Below, one piece after another: positions 36,831 to 50,800 of a stretch of DNA of 64,000 bases. Source of the DNA: Paracentrotus lividus (lineage: Eukaryota > Echinodermata > Echinoidea > Camarodonta > Echinidae); the NCBI GenBank assembly GCA_940671915.1, contig CALNVZ010003433.1, positions 13,450,157 through 13,514,156 on the forward strand. The letters are read 5' to 3'. Every line of letters starts with the position of its first letter. Position 1 is the stretch's first letter. The position numbers were made by a program, and so were the translations under genes. The notes beneath the pieces are model-generated. The model was not told where the DNA came from, ran no database searches, and worked only from the letters and a program-made list of their open reading frames with translations.

Positions 36831-37690
36831 TTAAGCCCCGTTTTAATAGACATTGTCCGGACAACGTCCGGAGAAAGCCAGGGTAGAAATAGTAGGGTAA
36901 CATTCCAAAAAACCATGGGTGGTCGAATATTGCGACCGTCTTAACAGACGCTCTCTCAAAACTTACCGTGGTAGGTTACCGTAGCAACGTGTGGAATTGA
37001 ATCGATGAAAAGAGATCTCTTGTGTTTTCTCATGTATTTCTTTGTTTTGTCTCTCATCTTCTCTTCTGTCTCTACTCTTTTGTATTGCTTTGTTGTTGTT
37101 TTTTTCTTTCCTCTTCTCTTCCGTTAATTCTTATGTAATTCTTTGTTTTATCCTTCTTTCCTCTTCTCTTCCGTTATTTCTTATGTATTTCTTTGTTTAT
37201 ATCTTTCTTTCCTCTTCTTTTTTGCTATTTTTTATGTATTTCTTTGTTTTTATCTTTCTTTCCGCTTGTCTTCCGTTATTTCTTATGTATTTCTTTGTTT
37301 TTATCTTTCTTTCCTCTTGTCTTCCGTTATTTCTTATCTATTTCTTTGTTTTTATCTTTCTTTCCTCTTGTCTTCCGTTATTTCTCATGAATTTCTCTGT
37401 TCCGTCATTTTTCTTCTCTCCTCTTCTATCATTGTGCAATGTCGATCTTACCCTAGTGTTACCCCGAGAGCGTCTTAACAGAACAGTTGTCCGGACAATG
37501 TCAGGGTAAAACTGGGTTGTTACCGCGACTTTACCCTAGTCGCACTAGGGTAAGAATCCGGAAAATCTTACCCGGAGAACCTCCGGACGTTACCCTAGTA
37601 AGAGCGTTTTAATAGAAATCTTACTAGGGTAACGTCCGGACGTTACCCGGGTAAGATTGTCAAAAAGGTGTTTGTTAAGACGGGGCTTTA
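36831..37690. mobile_element. Element with TTAAGCCCCGT ends, repeated GTCCGGAC and an internal 51-bp minisatellite
   Basis: TTAAGCCCCGTTTTAATAGA at left and TTAAGACGGGGCTTTA at right. Subterminal palindromes GTCCGGAC and TTACCCTAGTAAG recur on both sides (36858-36880, 37488-37650). The core is the pyrimidine-rich minisatellite listed separately. Confidence 0.7.
37030..37410. repeat. 51-bp minisatellite, about 6-7 copies
   Basis: Unit TATTTCTTTGTTTTTATCTT + TCTTTCCTCTTGTCTTCCGT + TATTTCTTATG repeats at 51-bp steps (37135, 37186, 37237, 37288, 37339). As 51 is divisible by three and the T/C strand has no stops, all three plus frames stay open, giving Phe/Leu-rich pseudo-ORFs. Confidence 0.9.
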
Positions 37691-38104
37691 GACTAAAAGC
37701 AGGTATTAAAGCTTACATGTAGCATAGACCCTACATGTACTTGGGATGAATATAAGAAATTCTGGTTGCCACCTTTTCCCCAAAAAATGTTGCCCGAATG
37801 AAAAATTTGGGTGACCCCCACCCCCCCAAAAAAAAAAATAAATAAATAAAATAAATAAATAAATAAAAACAAAGATATTACTTAATTCTCTAATCAAACC
37901 TTAACAGCTAAAGTTATGGCTCAATCTTCAGGTAGCTCATAATAATAAATCATAGCAGGCAAGTTGTCATAAATTTTGAGACTTCACATGACTTTGTTGT
38001 TTTATAATTTTAAAATGAAAATGGACAATTTGGACAAAATTTTAAATAATATTAATGTGATTTGGATTGCACACTTATCCACTCTGTAGTGTGCTCAAGG
38101 TGCA

Positions 38105-38300
38105 TCATATTATTATTACCCGGATTAGCTAGGCTACCCCGAAGGGCACTCACAGCGTTCAAGGAATTTCTTCCTACCGGTACCCATTCACCTCACTTGG
38201 GTCAAGTACATGTACGGCAAATTGTAGATTGACATCTTGCCGAAGGATGCTAGCGGAATGGAAGGGATTCGAACTGCGTTTGTGCTTTTTAAAAGATCAT
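38105..38300 (-). mobile_element. tRNA-derived SINE
   Basis: Minus strand: GCAGTTCGAATCCCTTCC (B box), then body with GAGGTGAATGGGTACCGGTA and GCTGTGAGTGCCCTTCGGGG. The GGGTACC block is shared with the SINE at 61.4 kb. Confidence 0.65.
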
Positions 38301-38734
38301 ATATTAGGACCTCACAAAGACTGCCACCGGCTGCCAAATGAAAACGCCTGTAGCCTATTACTAGCCTAAATCAGGTATTTCACATGTGGAAACATATGAT
38401 TTCACACATTAAATCCCCATAATAGGAAACAAGGAGAAAATGTCTTTAAATCAAACCAAAAAAGGGAATATAAGTTTGTAATAGACTAGCTATTGTCATA
38501 GCCAACAGGCCTACCTGATGATATTTATCACAGTGAAAAGTGGGTAATATTATAGTTTATCATAAGAGATAAAGATACAATGTAAGATTGATAAGGCTGC
38601 TAAACTCTGGACCCTGACGGACGATGACTGATTTTTTCCTGTTACCATGGAGATAACTTTTCCCATATTTATTTGCCTGTCATATTTTAAAGAAGTGTTT
38701 CAACTTTTAGTCTTTCATTTGTTTTTATTCACAG

Positions 38735-38840
38735 TCTGATCTAATATCAGTTCAGCAGTACCAGTGCTCCTGATGGTGGATATACATTAGGCATACGCTC
38801 GCAGCTCTAGGTGTTCGAGATGGCAGGAAAAGAGTTTAAT
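38735..38840 (+). CDS. ZGRF1: ZGRF1 exon 1: 5'UTR end plus start codon
   Basis: The start codon at 38820 gives MAGKEFN and is followed directly by the donor GTAAGT at 38841, phase 0. A good acceptor (TTTTATTCACAG) ends at 38734, so an upstream non-coding exon is likely. A five-codon upstream ORF (38773-38790, out of frame) precedes the start. The start was chosen because human ZGRF1 begins the DUF2439 domain the same way, with a few residues before VLYTHQK. Confidence 0.82.
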
Positions 38841-41800
38841 GTAAGTATGTTTGAGACCTATCGACATGGATGATGTAATAGTAACAAGTTAAGAGTCTCA
38901 GTCTATCTGCATTATTTTGGTCTGAGCTAAAAGTGGCCATTAGTCCCAATAAAGTACAAAATATATTAAGGACTTACAAATCTGGTTGAGTTAGGATCAG
39001 GGTAGGGCTACTCAGAGAACAGTAATGACTGAAAAAACATCAAAGCTTTCAGGGTACTTGTAGCCTTCATAATTATGTTCATTCTTGTAATAAGCATGAG
39101 ATGTTCCCTGAAAAAAATGACAAGTGAAACTTCTCACCGATAATCTAATTTTGAAAGCTCTTCAACTGTTAACCATATTTACTGGTAATTCAATGATAAA
39201 TTAATAGGGACCTGGATTGAATGCATCTCACTGTGGATGAATATCTTGTTGAAGGAGATTAACGCTGGGAGGGGAATTTGAACCTGTGACCTTCTCATTG
39301 AAAGACTTCACTACACTATCACTGCACTACCGGGGCCGTGTAAAAACAGTCATTGTTTTGCTATTTACCAACGAATTGCACCATAGAAAAATAACCCTAA
39401 CTGCTGTGTTTACATGCATGCAGGCCTTGGAGTGACACATGACTTAGGCTTTAGGTTGCATTGTATTTCTATTCCAGGTTTTATACACTCATCAGAAGAG
39501 GAAGAAAGCCAAGGTTTGGCAAGATGGAATCCTCAAGGTCAATGATCAAGGAACCAAGGCTACTCTTCTTGGAGAAGGGAACAAGAGATTGGATCAAGTG
39601 CATCTTAAAGTGAATCAGGTAGGCAACAATCATAGTTGTGACCATAATTTTTTTAAAATATAATTACAATGTAGTTTGAAGTGCAAAAAATTGGCTAATG
39701 GTGTTAAAGAGATCTCGGAAGTTTGACCTACTCAAGGCCAATGTTAAAGAATCTAAATCATCCAAGGCGATTCTTCTTTGAGAGTAGAAAAGGAGACACA
39801 TTCATATCAAAGCAAACCAGATAGGCACCAATTTTATTTTTATTTTTTTACCAAAGTTGGTTATTAAAATATTATTAGGTTAGAGTACTTTTAGATAGAA
39901 GTGGCATACTCTGGTTTTCAATCTAATGTCAAAAAGGAAACAGTTCAGGGATATGCAAGGTTGTGAGCTCATCAAGATCATTCTCCAAGGATCCAAGTCA
40001 TTCAAGTTTTGTTTTATATGGTAAATGGAACAGGTGATTGGATCAAATTCATATCGAATCAAGGAAATACTGATTATTTTTGTTACTTTGTTTCCTTATT
40101 TGATATGTATTATTAAATCTAATGATGTTGATGTTAGTGACTGAAATGGTTTGGTTGAAAAGTTCCTCAAGGTAAATGATAATGTCCAAGGATCCAAGTT
40201 TTGTTCTTGGAGAATGGAATGAAAGATTTGATCATGTACTCGAACTCGACCAAATGAAAACCGCTTTTCTTTATTTGTTACTGTACAATGTATCTTTCTT
40301 TCCTTGTATGGCATTTTTCACTTCAATTATTAGAGTGGAAGTTGGAAAGTCGGGTAAGTACGTCATCTAAGACAAGACAGACCTGATGATAAAACATGGA
40401 AAATTTTGTGATGGTTACTTTAGAGTAAAAAGAGAATGCTGTTCAAGCAAGGCTGCTGTATTTTTATTTTTACTAAAATGAAGTTGATCACGTTATTTAT
40501 TCAAGTTAGTGATAAACATTTTTTAATGTGATTGATTAGGAAGTTTTTTGATGATATGGCATATTGGTATTGTGTTCACATTTTTTATTTTATTTTTATT
40601 TTTTTGCCTCACTTTTGCAGGTTGCCGTTGGTGAAGAGCTAGAGAGTGAGAAATACTTGATCACCATTGAAGAGGCAGTACTATCCTCTGATAAACCACT
40701 GATCCCAGAAGCCATCAGCCATGAGAAGTGTCAGCAAAACCCACCTGATAACAGACCTGATTCCCAGTCCCTCAGAAGACTACCACTCAAGAGAAAGAGA
40801 ACGGTAAGTAATAATAATTTTTGGAGTTATAAAGCAAAGTTGTCCTTTTCTCAAGGTTGCAAAGCCCTGACTATTACCACTCCAGCTTTAGCTCGGCTAT
40901 TGTGATGAGGCGCTCAAATTTGTATGGAATTTATTCACACCAGTTAACCATGTAGAGGTTCCAGGGTTGAGTGGAAAATGTAGATAAATGCCTTACCAAA
41001 TGACATTGGTGGTGTACGTGGCTGGGATTTGAACTCAAGGGGTTGTGAACAACAGGTTGGTCGATTATCCTTTTGGCTACCTTCTAAATTGGTGGTATCA
41101 TTGTGACTTTGTCTCAAGCAACAATTATTCTTGGCTTTATTTCGTCAAAAATACATAGCAAACCAGGGTTAGGATGTTGATAGGGTTTTATTTAAGCTTT
41201 ACATAATGTTGATTCCAAGGCTTAGTTAGAAGAAATTGTTGAAGTTTTATATGTTTGTAAGTCTTTTTTCTACAAGTATTGGTCATTCATTGGCTTCCAA
41301 CTTTTAAATAGAAGGATGACAGTCATGGTGACAAATTTACGTAACCTGAATATTAAAGTTGAGTTTTCATTTGTTTTGTTTGCAGGGATTCGTACCCCCA
41401 AGACAAATCAACAAAAACCCAAGTCCAGAAAAAGAGAGTTCTCACAATGCTAAAGAAATCCCACAGTTGTCCACCTCATCAGAGTTTGGAACCTCCAGGT
41501 CATCACTTTTCAGCACTCCATGTAACAACATATCTTTGCAACAGGGTCCAAACATCTTGAACATGTATGAAAGAAACACTGTCAATACATCTCAAAGCAA
41601 TGCTACATCATCTCAACTACAACATGGAATGCGAAACTCAACTGGCAGCAATCCTCACCAGCAGGGGAATGACCAGGGCTCGGAGTTTCAGCTATGGGAT
41701 GATGATAGGACGCAGCTGTCAATGGTTCATGCAGCCCCTCATGATAGACAGTTAGTGCATTCTCAAACTGGAACCTTAATGGATGTAGGTGCAGGTCAGC

Positions 41801-44800
41801 AGCAAGGACATCAGCTTGTAAAAAACACTGATATTAGAAGTACTTATAACAATGAAGAAGATGGAAGGGAACTGACAAAGACAAATGAATTTGGCCCTAA
41901 CAAGTCTTCATTATCTGCTAATCTTCCTTCCGTATATCAGAAGCTGCCACTGAGGAGATCTTCAGAACATGTTGGTTACAAGAAGCACCCTGCCCTGTTT
42001 GCTAATGCAGTCAAGGCTGAAACGAATGCAGATGCAATGGAGAATAACCTGAGTGAAAATCTATGGAGACTATCTTCAGGACAGGATAGCTGCAAGGATC
42101 ATTCGGATCGGTTGGCTAGTTCAGTCAACACAAGAACAAACACAGCTGCATTGGAGACAAGGCTGACAAAGGATGTCCTTGACCAGAGTGATAATGCCCC
42201 TGGAGCCAAGAGAAGCACTTCCAGGATTCTTGCTTTGCTTGGAAAAGGGAGAAAACCCTTCCAGCCTCCCTTGAAAACGAAAACTACACAAGACACAGAC
42301 TCTGTTTCACAAACATCAATAGGTCAAATGGGTGATCCTAGTTCTCAAGCCATCCTCAGACCTCATAGACAAGAACATGTCCATCAGAACAATGACCAAA
42401 CAAGCGTCACTTCTTCAGAACTGATGATGGCCAAGGAACAAACCTTTGATGAGCCTCCATCTTTCAATACAGAATCACAGAAACCTGACATGTATAGAGA
42501 ATTTGATACAGATCTTTCAGGAAAGTCCACTTCATTGATAAGTACATCCAAACACCAGAGCATCCCCAGTGAGAACGATCTCACAATATCAAACAACAAG
42601 AGCGATCAAGTGAATGCAGGGAGTCCCAGAGAAGGAACAGCATGTCCTGAGACCAGATTCTACCAGGAAAATCCAGCAACAAAGCAAAACCAGGACATGA
42701 GGCTTGGTGTAAATAAAAGAACAGGTATGTTGATAGGAAATTTGTACCAGCATTCTTAATACAAAATGATCCTCTTCAAAGTTTTTTTCAGTATGTTTCT
42801 GGGCATATCTTGGGCCACCTTCCAACACATTTTCATATTAATGGGTAGGTTGAATGAAAGCGTATGCATTCAAAGATCAACTCATAGGTCAGTAATTTGT
42901 CTTATATCATCTTTTACCCCTACAATGTACATTTTGTGATAACATAAAATGTGTGATAAATGACCCTGTATGAGTAAAATTGTCAATTTTGAATTCTAAA
43001 TTGGTATAGTGATGACAACTTTTTTAAATTTTTATTTAAAGCCCTCTTATTCTTGATCAAATTTTTAAAACCTCTGCTGTTCTATTCTCTGGTATTTCTC
43101 ATTTCCTTGAAAGCTACTTTCTGTAAGGTTGGAATCATATAGGCTTACCCTTTCTTCAAATTTCCTTCTACTCATAGGTTTAGGGACAGACAGGAAGGTT
43201 AGTAAAAATCATGAGGTAGACCAAAGTTCTGAGATAAAGAAAGACCAATGTAAGGAATGCCAGGGCTCCAGGTGTGCATGCAAGTTATCAAATAGCTATC
43301 ATGAGGAAAACCTAATTTTGAATGTTACAAGTTGTGATTCCAATAGAAAGATGTTGTATAGGGTTAAAGCAGATCCAGAGGTAGTAGCAGCTTGCAGTTT
43401 ATTAGAAAGTGTAGATGAACATTTGATAGTTCAAGGCAAAGAGGATAAGGATAACTCTCAAATTCACGCAATATTTTGCATGAATGATTCTGAAGGATTG
43501 GGCATCGCACCCACATGCAAATCTGATAGCAATCCTAATATGTTGCATGAAGAGGAAGAGTTAAATACGGTATCTGATATTGATATCCAAGATATAAAAT
43601 CAAGTACATCAGAAAATTCACCTCATTTTATGGAGACAAAAATCTGTCACAATGAGCCAGATGTCCCTCAGCATTCAGACAGTAACTGTGCTGCGTCTTA
43701 TGAGGAAAATCATGAAAAGCACACGTCCCTGAATCTTAGCCAGAATGAACAGGCCTCTCTGCATGCTCAAAATAAACAAAGGAGCTTAACTGACGACGCA
43801 TCTGAAGAACCTCATTTTACAAGTCCATGGATGGGGACTTTTTTACAGATTGATATTGTTCCTGTTGACACTAGCTGTTTGCAAGATTCGTTTGAAAACA
43901 AGGCAGATGTCTTTCAAAGTTCACCAGACCCAGAAATACAATCTGATGTAGGTGATGAAAATGATGACAAACTTCAAAGAGATGATGCACAACAGGCTGT
44001 ACATCCTTTTGACGATATGGATACAGACTATGAACAGGTCAGCTTCAATAGTACAACTGATGCAGACCAGAAAACAACAACTCTGGCAGCAGATTCTGAT
44101 CTACATGTTGATAATGATGGTGGCAAAATTGTGAGAGACGATAACAGTACATTGGGTCCTGATGCTGCATCTTTGACTTTGAGCTCCAAAGAAGATGGGG
44201 ACAAGAATAGGATTGATGTCTGTCAGAAATCCCCAAGATTGGAAGTAAGATCTGATGTTGATAACAGGGAAAATGATGCAGATCATGGTATTGATACCGA
44301 TGGTAGAACTCCGGTCTCAAGCTGTGACTATATTACGCCTAAGGATACAAGTGCTGTCGTCCAGAAGCCACTATGCCAGGAAACAGATTCTGATCCTATT
44401 GATTGTGAAGAGGATTATATGAGCAAAGACGCTCAGCTCAATACAAATGCTGTAGATATATCCCAGGACACAATTTGTGAACATGACAGTTCCAAGGGTA
44501 CAATAGATGTGTTCCAGATATCCTCAAGTCTAGAAGGGGATTCTGATTCCATTTGTGGCAAAGAGAATCTTTGGAACAAAGATGACCAATTCTGTAAAAG
44601 TCATATCGATATATCCTCAGAGACTACTTGTGAACATGGAAGTTTGAAAGGTACAAAGGATGTACGTGTACTCCAGAATTCCCAAAGCATTGAAGCAGGT
44701 TCTTTAGATCATGGAGTAAGTTTGTTGAGGGACAAAGCACAGAATAGTATTCATCCTGGTAATGTTGGTCTTCATAGATATGACTCGAAACTGAGTGGAA

Positions 44801-47800
44801 AACTCCAGGAGTTTCAGATGGAAGAACATATCCGCAAGTTAGAAATGGCTCACCATGAAGCATCCAGTTGTCCAACGTCACATGATGCTGAGCCAATGCT
44901 TCCTGATGGTAGCAGCCAACAGTCTTGTGGCACCTCCATAGACACCCTTGACTTTTCACAGGATACACAGCAAAACAAGGAAACCACATTGTATCTTCAA
45001 GACATCCAAAGAGGTCACATACAGAGAGAAAGCACTGATCATTCACCTGTACCTACCTATACTCAAAATGTAGATGCTGTGGTTCCTGACGTTGATTGCA
45101 TCAAGACACAGAATCTTCCCAAAAGCCAAGTTGGGGGATCATGTGACATAACTAAGCATTTTTCATCCAAGAAATCTCCAAGCTTTTGTGGTCCTACTGT
45201 GGCAGAATTAAAAAGAAGTGAGCAGTCAGTCCCAGAGATTTCTTGCTCAAGGCAACACGATGAGACTGTCCTCTCAAAACCAGGGGAACCTGTTGAAGTC
45301 CACACAGGAAGAGAGAATGTGCCTGAAGACGATTATAGCACTCCTGGACTGATGGTGGAACTATCAGCTCCTGCTCCCGAATGGTTTCGAAAAGAAGTAG
45401 ATGAAGATTGTGATGATAATCCCTCCATGTATATGTCATGGCCTGTGAAGGAAAATCACCAACAAATTGGAACCACCCGCAAGGACCAAAGCAATAGAGA
45501 TATGGCAATCTATGACAATGGCAATGAGGCCTTTAAGATTCCATCCTCTACACAAGCTGAGGGAAGCACACCGTTGAGGCAGCTTCCAGATGGATATGAC
45601 TTGAAGGAGTCAACAAGGTGTGTTTGGAATGCTACCCCGGAAAACAGTAGAAGACTATCTCAACTTGTGTCATCGGCATCAATGTCAAGTCTTGGATCTG
45701 AACAGGATATCTTGTCACCAGTCTTTGAAATGCCTCAGCCTGAAGAGCTGCACAGCTATACTCAAACACAAAATGGTGAGCATTTATGGCTTTTGTCCTT
45801 CTCTCTATTGTATGCCTCTCCCCGCTATTTTAATTCAATGTAAATTTAATTCTAGGTTATATTTTTTTTGTTGATGCTATGTTTACATTAAATATCCACC
45901 CAATTAGAGCTCCATTTTGAGATTTTGTAAATTGGACATTTCTATTAACTTCTTTACCTCAATTATTTTGGAAATATTATTATCAAGAACATTTTGAAGT
46001 CAAATGGTGGATATATTCTTCCTAGATTTGCATTCAAATTTGGCTCAATCTTGAAAATGCCTGGCCCTATGTTATTATTGAAAGACAGAAATTAATGTAG
46101 CATCTTTAGGTAAATCATTCAGGGAACCATATTAATTGGGCCTGATTACATGAACATTAAACTGTTTATGGCTCAAAAGAATTTCAGTTTCTGTTTCTGC
46201 ATGAACAAATCCTATAACTTTAGGGCTTTATTCCCATCATCAAAAGAGAAATTTGATGTACCTGAAGTGAAATTTGTCCCATTTCAAAATTTAATTACTG
46301 TAATATTCAACTGATGTATAACCAATTTTTTTTTCTCTCTCTCTTTGTCACACAGTCACAGACCAGAACAACAATGTGAGATATCAAGATAAGCATTCAT
46401 CCATACTACCTCATCCATCATATCTCAAGACATCTGTGAGAAGGAAAGCAACCAACAGATCAGACTCCAGCGTGGATTGGGAGGTAAGAATCGGCATTGG
46501 CTGATAAAACCTTTTATCTAAAAAATGTCAAATGTTCAGTAGAGCAGAAAAACATGGCGGTCAACACACATGAATATACAGGGTCGCCTTTCCTTTGTGA
46601 CGCTGTGGGGGATTTATTTTTTTTTTTGTGAGAGAGTTGGGATTTGGACAGGACATCACTTGACTGATTTCCAGTAGATTAATTTTCAAAAAGGTGATTT
46701 TCATCAAAATTTGAGATATGAAGATTTATCAGCCCAGCAAAAAAAATTTGTTTGCAAGAACATGTACTTCACAGAAATTTGGCCCATTTGAACGTCAACA
46801 GTAGGTAAAAGATGAGATAAAAATGTGAACTAACTATGATCCATAGGTTGCAGTGTTTTATAATCAAAGACGACCACAATTTGTATAGATCACTTGAATT
46901 TCAATAATTTGTTATATAATGATAAATAGATAACATAGCACTGATAATACAATGTGTCAAAGCGATAAGTGTTGATTGATTACTACATTGATACGATGTA
47001 CTTAAGATAAAAATCTGTATTCCAATCATAAGCTTGTCAAAAATGTAAAGTCTGTTTCTTTTTTTCTTTTTATTTCTCCAGGTCGAGGGAGATTCTCCAA
47101 AAGAGGGAATATACTGGAAAAAGTATGTTTCAAGTGGAAAAGTCAGAAGACATACACAAACTGCTACCCAATCAACGTTCAAACCAAGACAAGATTTTGA
47201 TGACTTTCAAGAGATGTTTTCTTATGCAAGCGGAGGACACTTATATGACACCCCAATAGGGAGAATTGATAGACCTGCCTCACCATTTGATAACTTTGTG
47301 ACTCCCTCCCAGGCTGGATTCCAAGTCAACCCAGATTGGGGTAGCTACCAAGGGATGGTGCCTTCGGAGGCTAGCAGAATACAGCCATATGACACCCCTG
47401 TGCAGAGAAGTTCCAGACTTGCTCTACCTTTTGAGAACTCAATTGGGACATATCCTCGGAATCCTTTTCAGACAGAGTTTCAAAGGAGTAATGACAGGAG
47501 TACTCCTTTGCAGACGCCACTGTTATATGCTGATAGAAGCCCAGTGTATGCAACTCTAGCAAGTCAGGTAATCAGGTCTGAGTCAGCTCGTGAAAACCTG
47601 TTTTTACCTGCTCAAAACTCTTTCTGTGATCCTTCTGAAGAGAATTGTATAGCTTCACCAAGAACAACAGAGAGACAGGGGAATTTTTCTAAAAGCTCAA
47701 TTGGCAATGTAAGACCAAGGAGCTTCAAACACGGCTCCTTGGTAAGACGTAAACATTGGTTGCCTGCTTCCTCCAGAAGTTGTTTTTTAGAGGATGAGCC

Positions 47801-50800
47801 ATCGTTTGATGCGACGAATATAGAGGGATCAGACACAAGAATGCACCCTACCTTTTCAAATGTAGTGCTTGACACTGGTGATTTCCAGACAGGACAAAAT
47901 TCCAATCCTTTCTCTGTTGATGCAGGATTGCAGGATTTCTTTCCTACGGAACAGTCAAACGAGTATAGATCATGTAGTCCAACTTTGCCAAGCCTTCAGT
48001 CACCATGTGATCTCTTCAGGGTCAATGACAGCCAAAGTCGTTCCTACCAGGCCAATTGCAGCTGGAGAGACAAGCTTTCACAATCCCCGACTACGAGAAG
48101 CCCACCGAGTGTTAGGGAACCAGCTGATGTTGCGCTACCGGAGCCAGATATCATGAGTCTATACTCGACACAAAGCGCAAAGCCATGTAGGGATGCTGTC
48201 CTTGTGAGAGAGAAATACAATGGTTGTTCCTCTTGTCAAAGAGATTCTTCTTGTGATATGTATAACATGCAAGGTCATAGAGAGGATGCTATGAATACTG
48301 GTCAGTTTGGGAACCAGTCCCATGGTTGTGACGTAGCGGGGACAGATGAACAGGACTTGGTAGTGTCTCAAAGTGTTTCAAACAGACCACCTTCAATAAG
48401 TGGGATAAATATGTATGATCCTGTAGAGGCAGGCAACAGGCATCATGGTTGGTATGATGAAACCCACTCTTCACCACACAACAGTGTTTATGAAGACAGG
48501 TGCAACACAGGGGTCCTTGCTACAAGATCATCACCCAAGGTGCTGTCCAATGATGGCATACATATTGAAAGCCATAGCCAGCAGTTCCAAAGCGGTGACC
48601 AAATCACAAATGTTTTAGAACAGTCTGATTTTGAAGTGAATGTGGAGAGTACTCAAACTCCAGATTTGTTTAAAACCCAGCTGGATGATTCAGTTAATGA
48701 CTGCAACTCCCCTAAAGCAAGCCCCAAAGGCCACACATGTTCAGGATTCATCAGTATTTCGCCAGGACCACCTTCTATGGTTCATTCTGGCATCATGACA
48801 AATGCATTAGATAATGAAAGAAGACAAGATGGTAGTAAGGCAGTGCGCTCATACGATGTCGATGTAGATCAATGTCCAATGAGAAACGTGAATGTTAGTG
48901 AACATGTACTGGGCAATGGGAATCAACTGCATCAAACATTAGATCAACATTATGTTAGTCAAAGTGAGCATGAACAGACATTAGACTTAGGATCAGTACA
49001 TCATGGTAGACAGTTGACACATGAGAAGCATGAATATAATACCAACATTGATGACATCATCACAGACGATGATCTCCTCAGTGGTTTCAATGACAACCAA
49101 GTTATAACACAAGAGCTAGAGACTGATGCAGGACAAGCTAGCAATCAGATTAGAGTAGGGACACCCCAAGACAGTTTAGACGTAGGACAAATAGCTTTGC
49201 AAGGTACCTAGTTAAAGTATTTTCTTAGAAGGTAGAGTGTCCCCATTTTTCCATTTTGGTTTCATAATTTTTCTTTCATTATGTCGGGAATCTTTTCTTT
49301 TTTCTTCTTTTTTTCTTTTTTTTTAATTTCTTTTTTTGCTTATATCTATCAAAAATTCCATCTGGCCAGCTGTCCCCTGAATATTTATACCAATATTGTG
49401 ATTTATTACAGACTTGATTGTGAAATGGAATGCTTATAATGAATGAAGACTGAGAATTTCATTCTGTTTTCCTATCTTTTCCAGTAGCTAGATGGAAAAG
49501 AATGAACATTTGATCAAGAGTAAATTTGTGATGTATCCATGTTATACATCATAATCTTTGATTTTTCATTTCAACTATACAGATAGAAATGCATTTCCCT
49601 TAAAATGTAGGAATAATGTTTTTTTTTTTTTTTAATGGAATTATTTATTCTCTCAGGTAACATAAGAGGAAACATGCCTTCTCTGCATCATCTACACAAA
49701 GTTCACCAGCCTAAAGGACAAGGTTTCATTGGAAAGAGTGGTTCCCAAACACAACCAGGAGATACCCTAACAAGAGGAACGGGTGGAAGAGAGAGGAGAG
49801 AAGTGAAGAAGGGGTTCAGGACACCAGTCTCGTCAATGTCAAGTGTGAGTAGAACTAGAAGAGGGATTATAATCAATAAGTCATTTATGTGGCGCCATTT
49901 ATTTATTAATCATTGTTTTTTGGAACTTCTGAGAGACACAAGGAAAGAGAAAAGTGAAACTGCTGAAACATACTTCATTTATTTTTTATGCATAAGGTGT
50001 CATGTAAGAGGGAAGATGATTATTTTTTTTTATATATTGTGTTTCTTTTCCAAAAAAACTTATGTTTACTAAGTAAGTTAATTCAAGGTAGCAATTTGTT
50101 TGTGTGAATGAAGTTTAGATATCCTCCTGTATCCGTGCATGAAATATGAATAGTAATAGTAAGTTATAATTGCATCAAATAGAAATGGAGAAGCAGAGCT
50201 TTCCATGTATATTTCATCAAAGAAATAATTTATTATAATAGGGTACAATGAAATCTGGTATTTAATCATCGGACACGCACAGTTACAAGTAAAACACACT
50301 AGGTCTTTTTGCTGAATATATTTGTAACATAAATACATTTGACCCATGCAATGTTGGGTGCAATGGTATAAGAAAAATGGCTTTTCATAAAGAATCTATT
50401 TATTTAGCTTATCTGCAGAACAACAAGCATGAAATTATCGTTTTGTTTTAGTGTAAACTAAACAAATTTATCAAGATTTTGATTTAACAGTATTCATGTA
50501 CAGTATACTCTACTCTCCTACCTACTATTAATACTTCCCCTATTTTCGTAACAGTTTGGATTGCGTGGTGAACTCAGTTTCCCTGCTGCAGACACAGTTC
50601 ACAGTGGATCAATACCTCAGAGAGGGATCGTGATACCAATCTCCTTTCCTAATGCGACCAGTTACAAGCAGATTATGACAGAGGCTGTTAAAGGTAAAGT
50701 ATGGTAGTTCCCTATCCAAAGAATGGTATGTGCTCTAAGAGAAGAACACGTATTGGGGGCTGAGGTGCATTTTTTGAAAGCGAAGGGGTTGAGCTAAAGA

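Noticed and set aside
37042..37509. 155-codon open frame, Phe/Leu-rich and membrane-like
   Set aside because: It is the 51-bp T/C minisatellite read in one of three open frames, inside a transposon; no other coding evidence.
40564..40905. Exon 3 extended in both directions as a 113-codon frame
   Set aside because: Flanking parts lie outside the acceptor (40620) and donor (40804) and do not match the protein family.
44624..45508. Open frames of 80-140 codons on the minus strand
   Set aside because: Antisense shadows of ZGRF1 exon 5, whose codon usage and frame are supported by splice phases.
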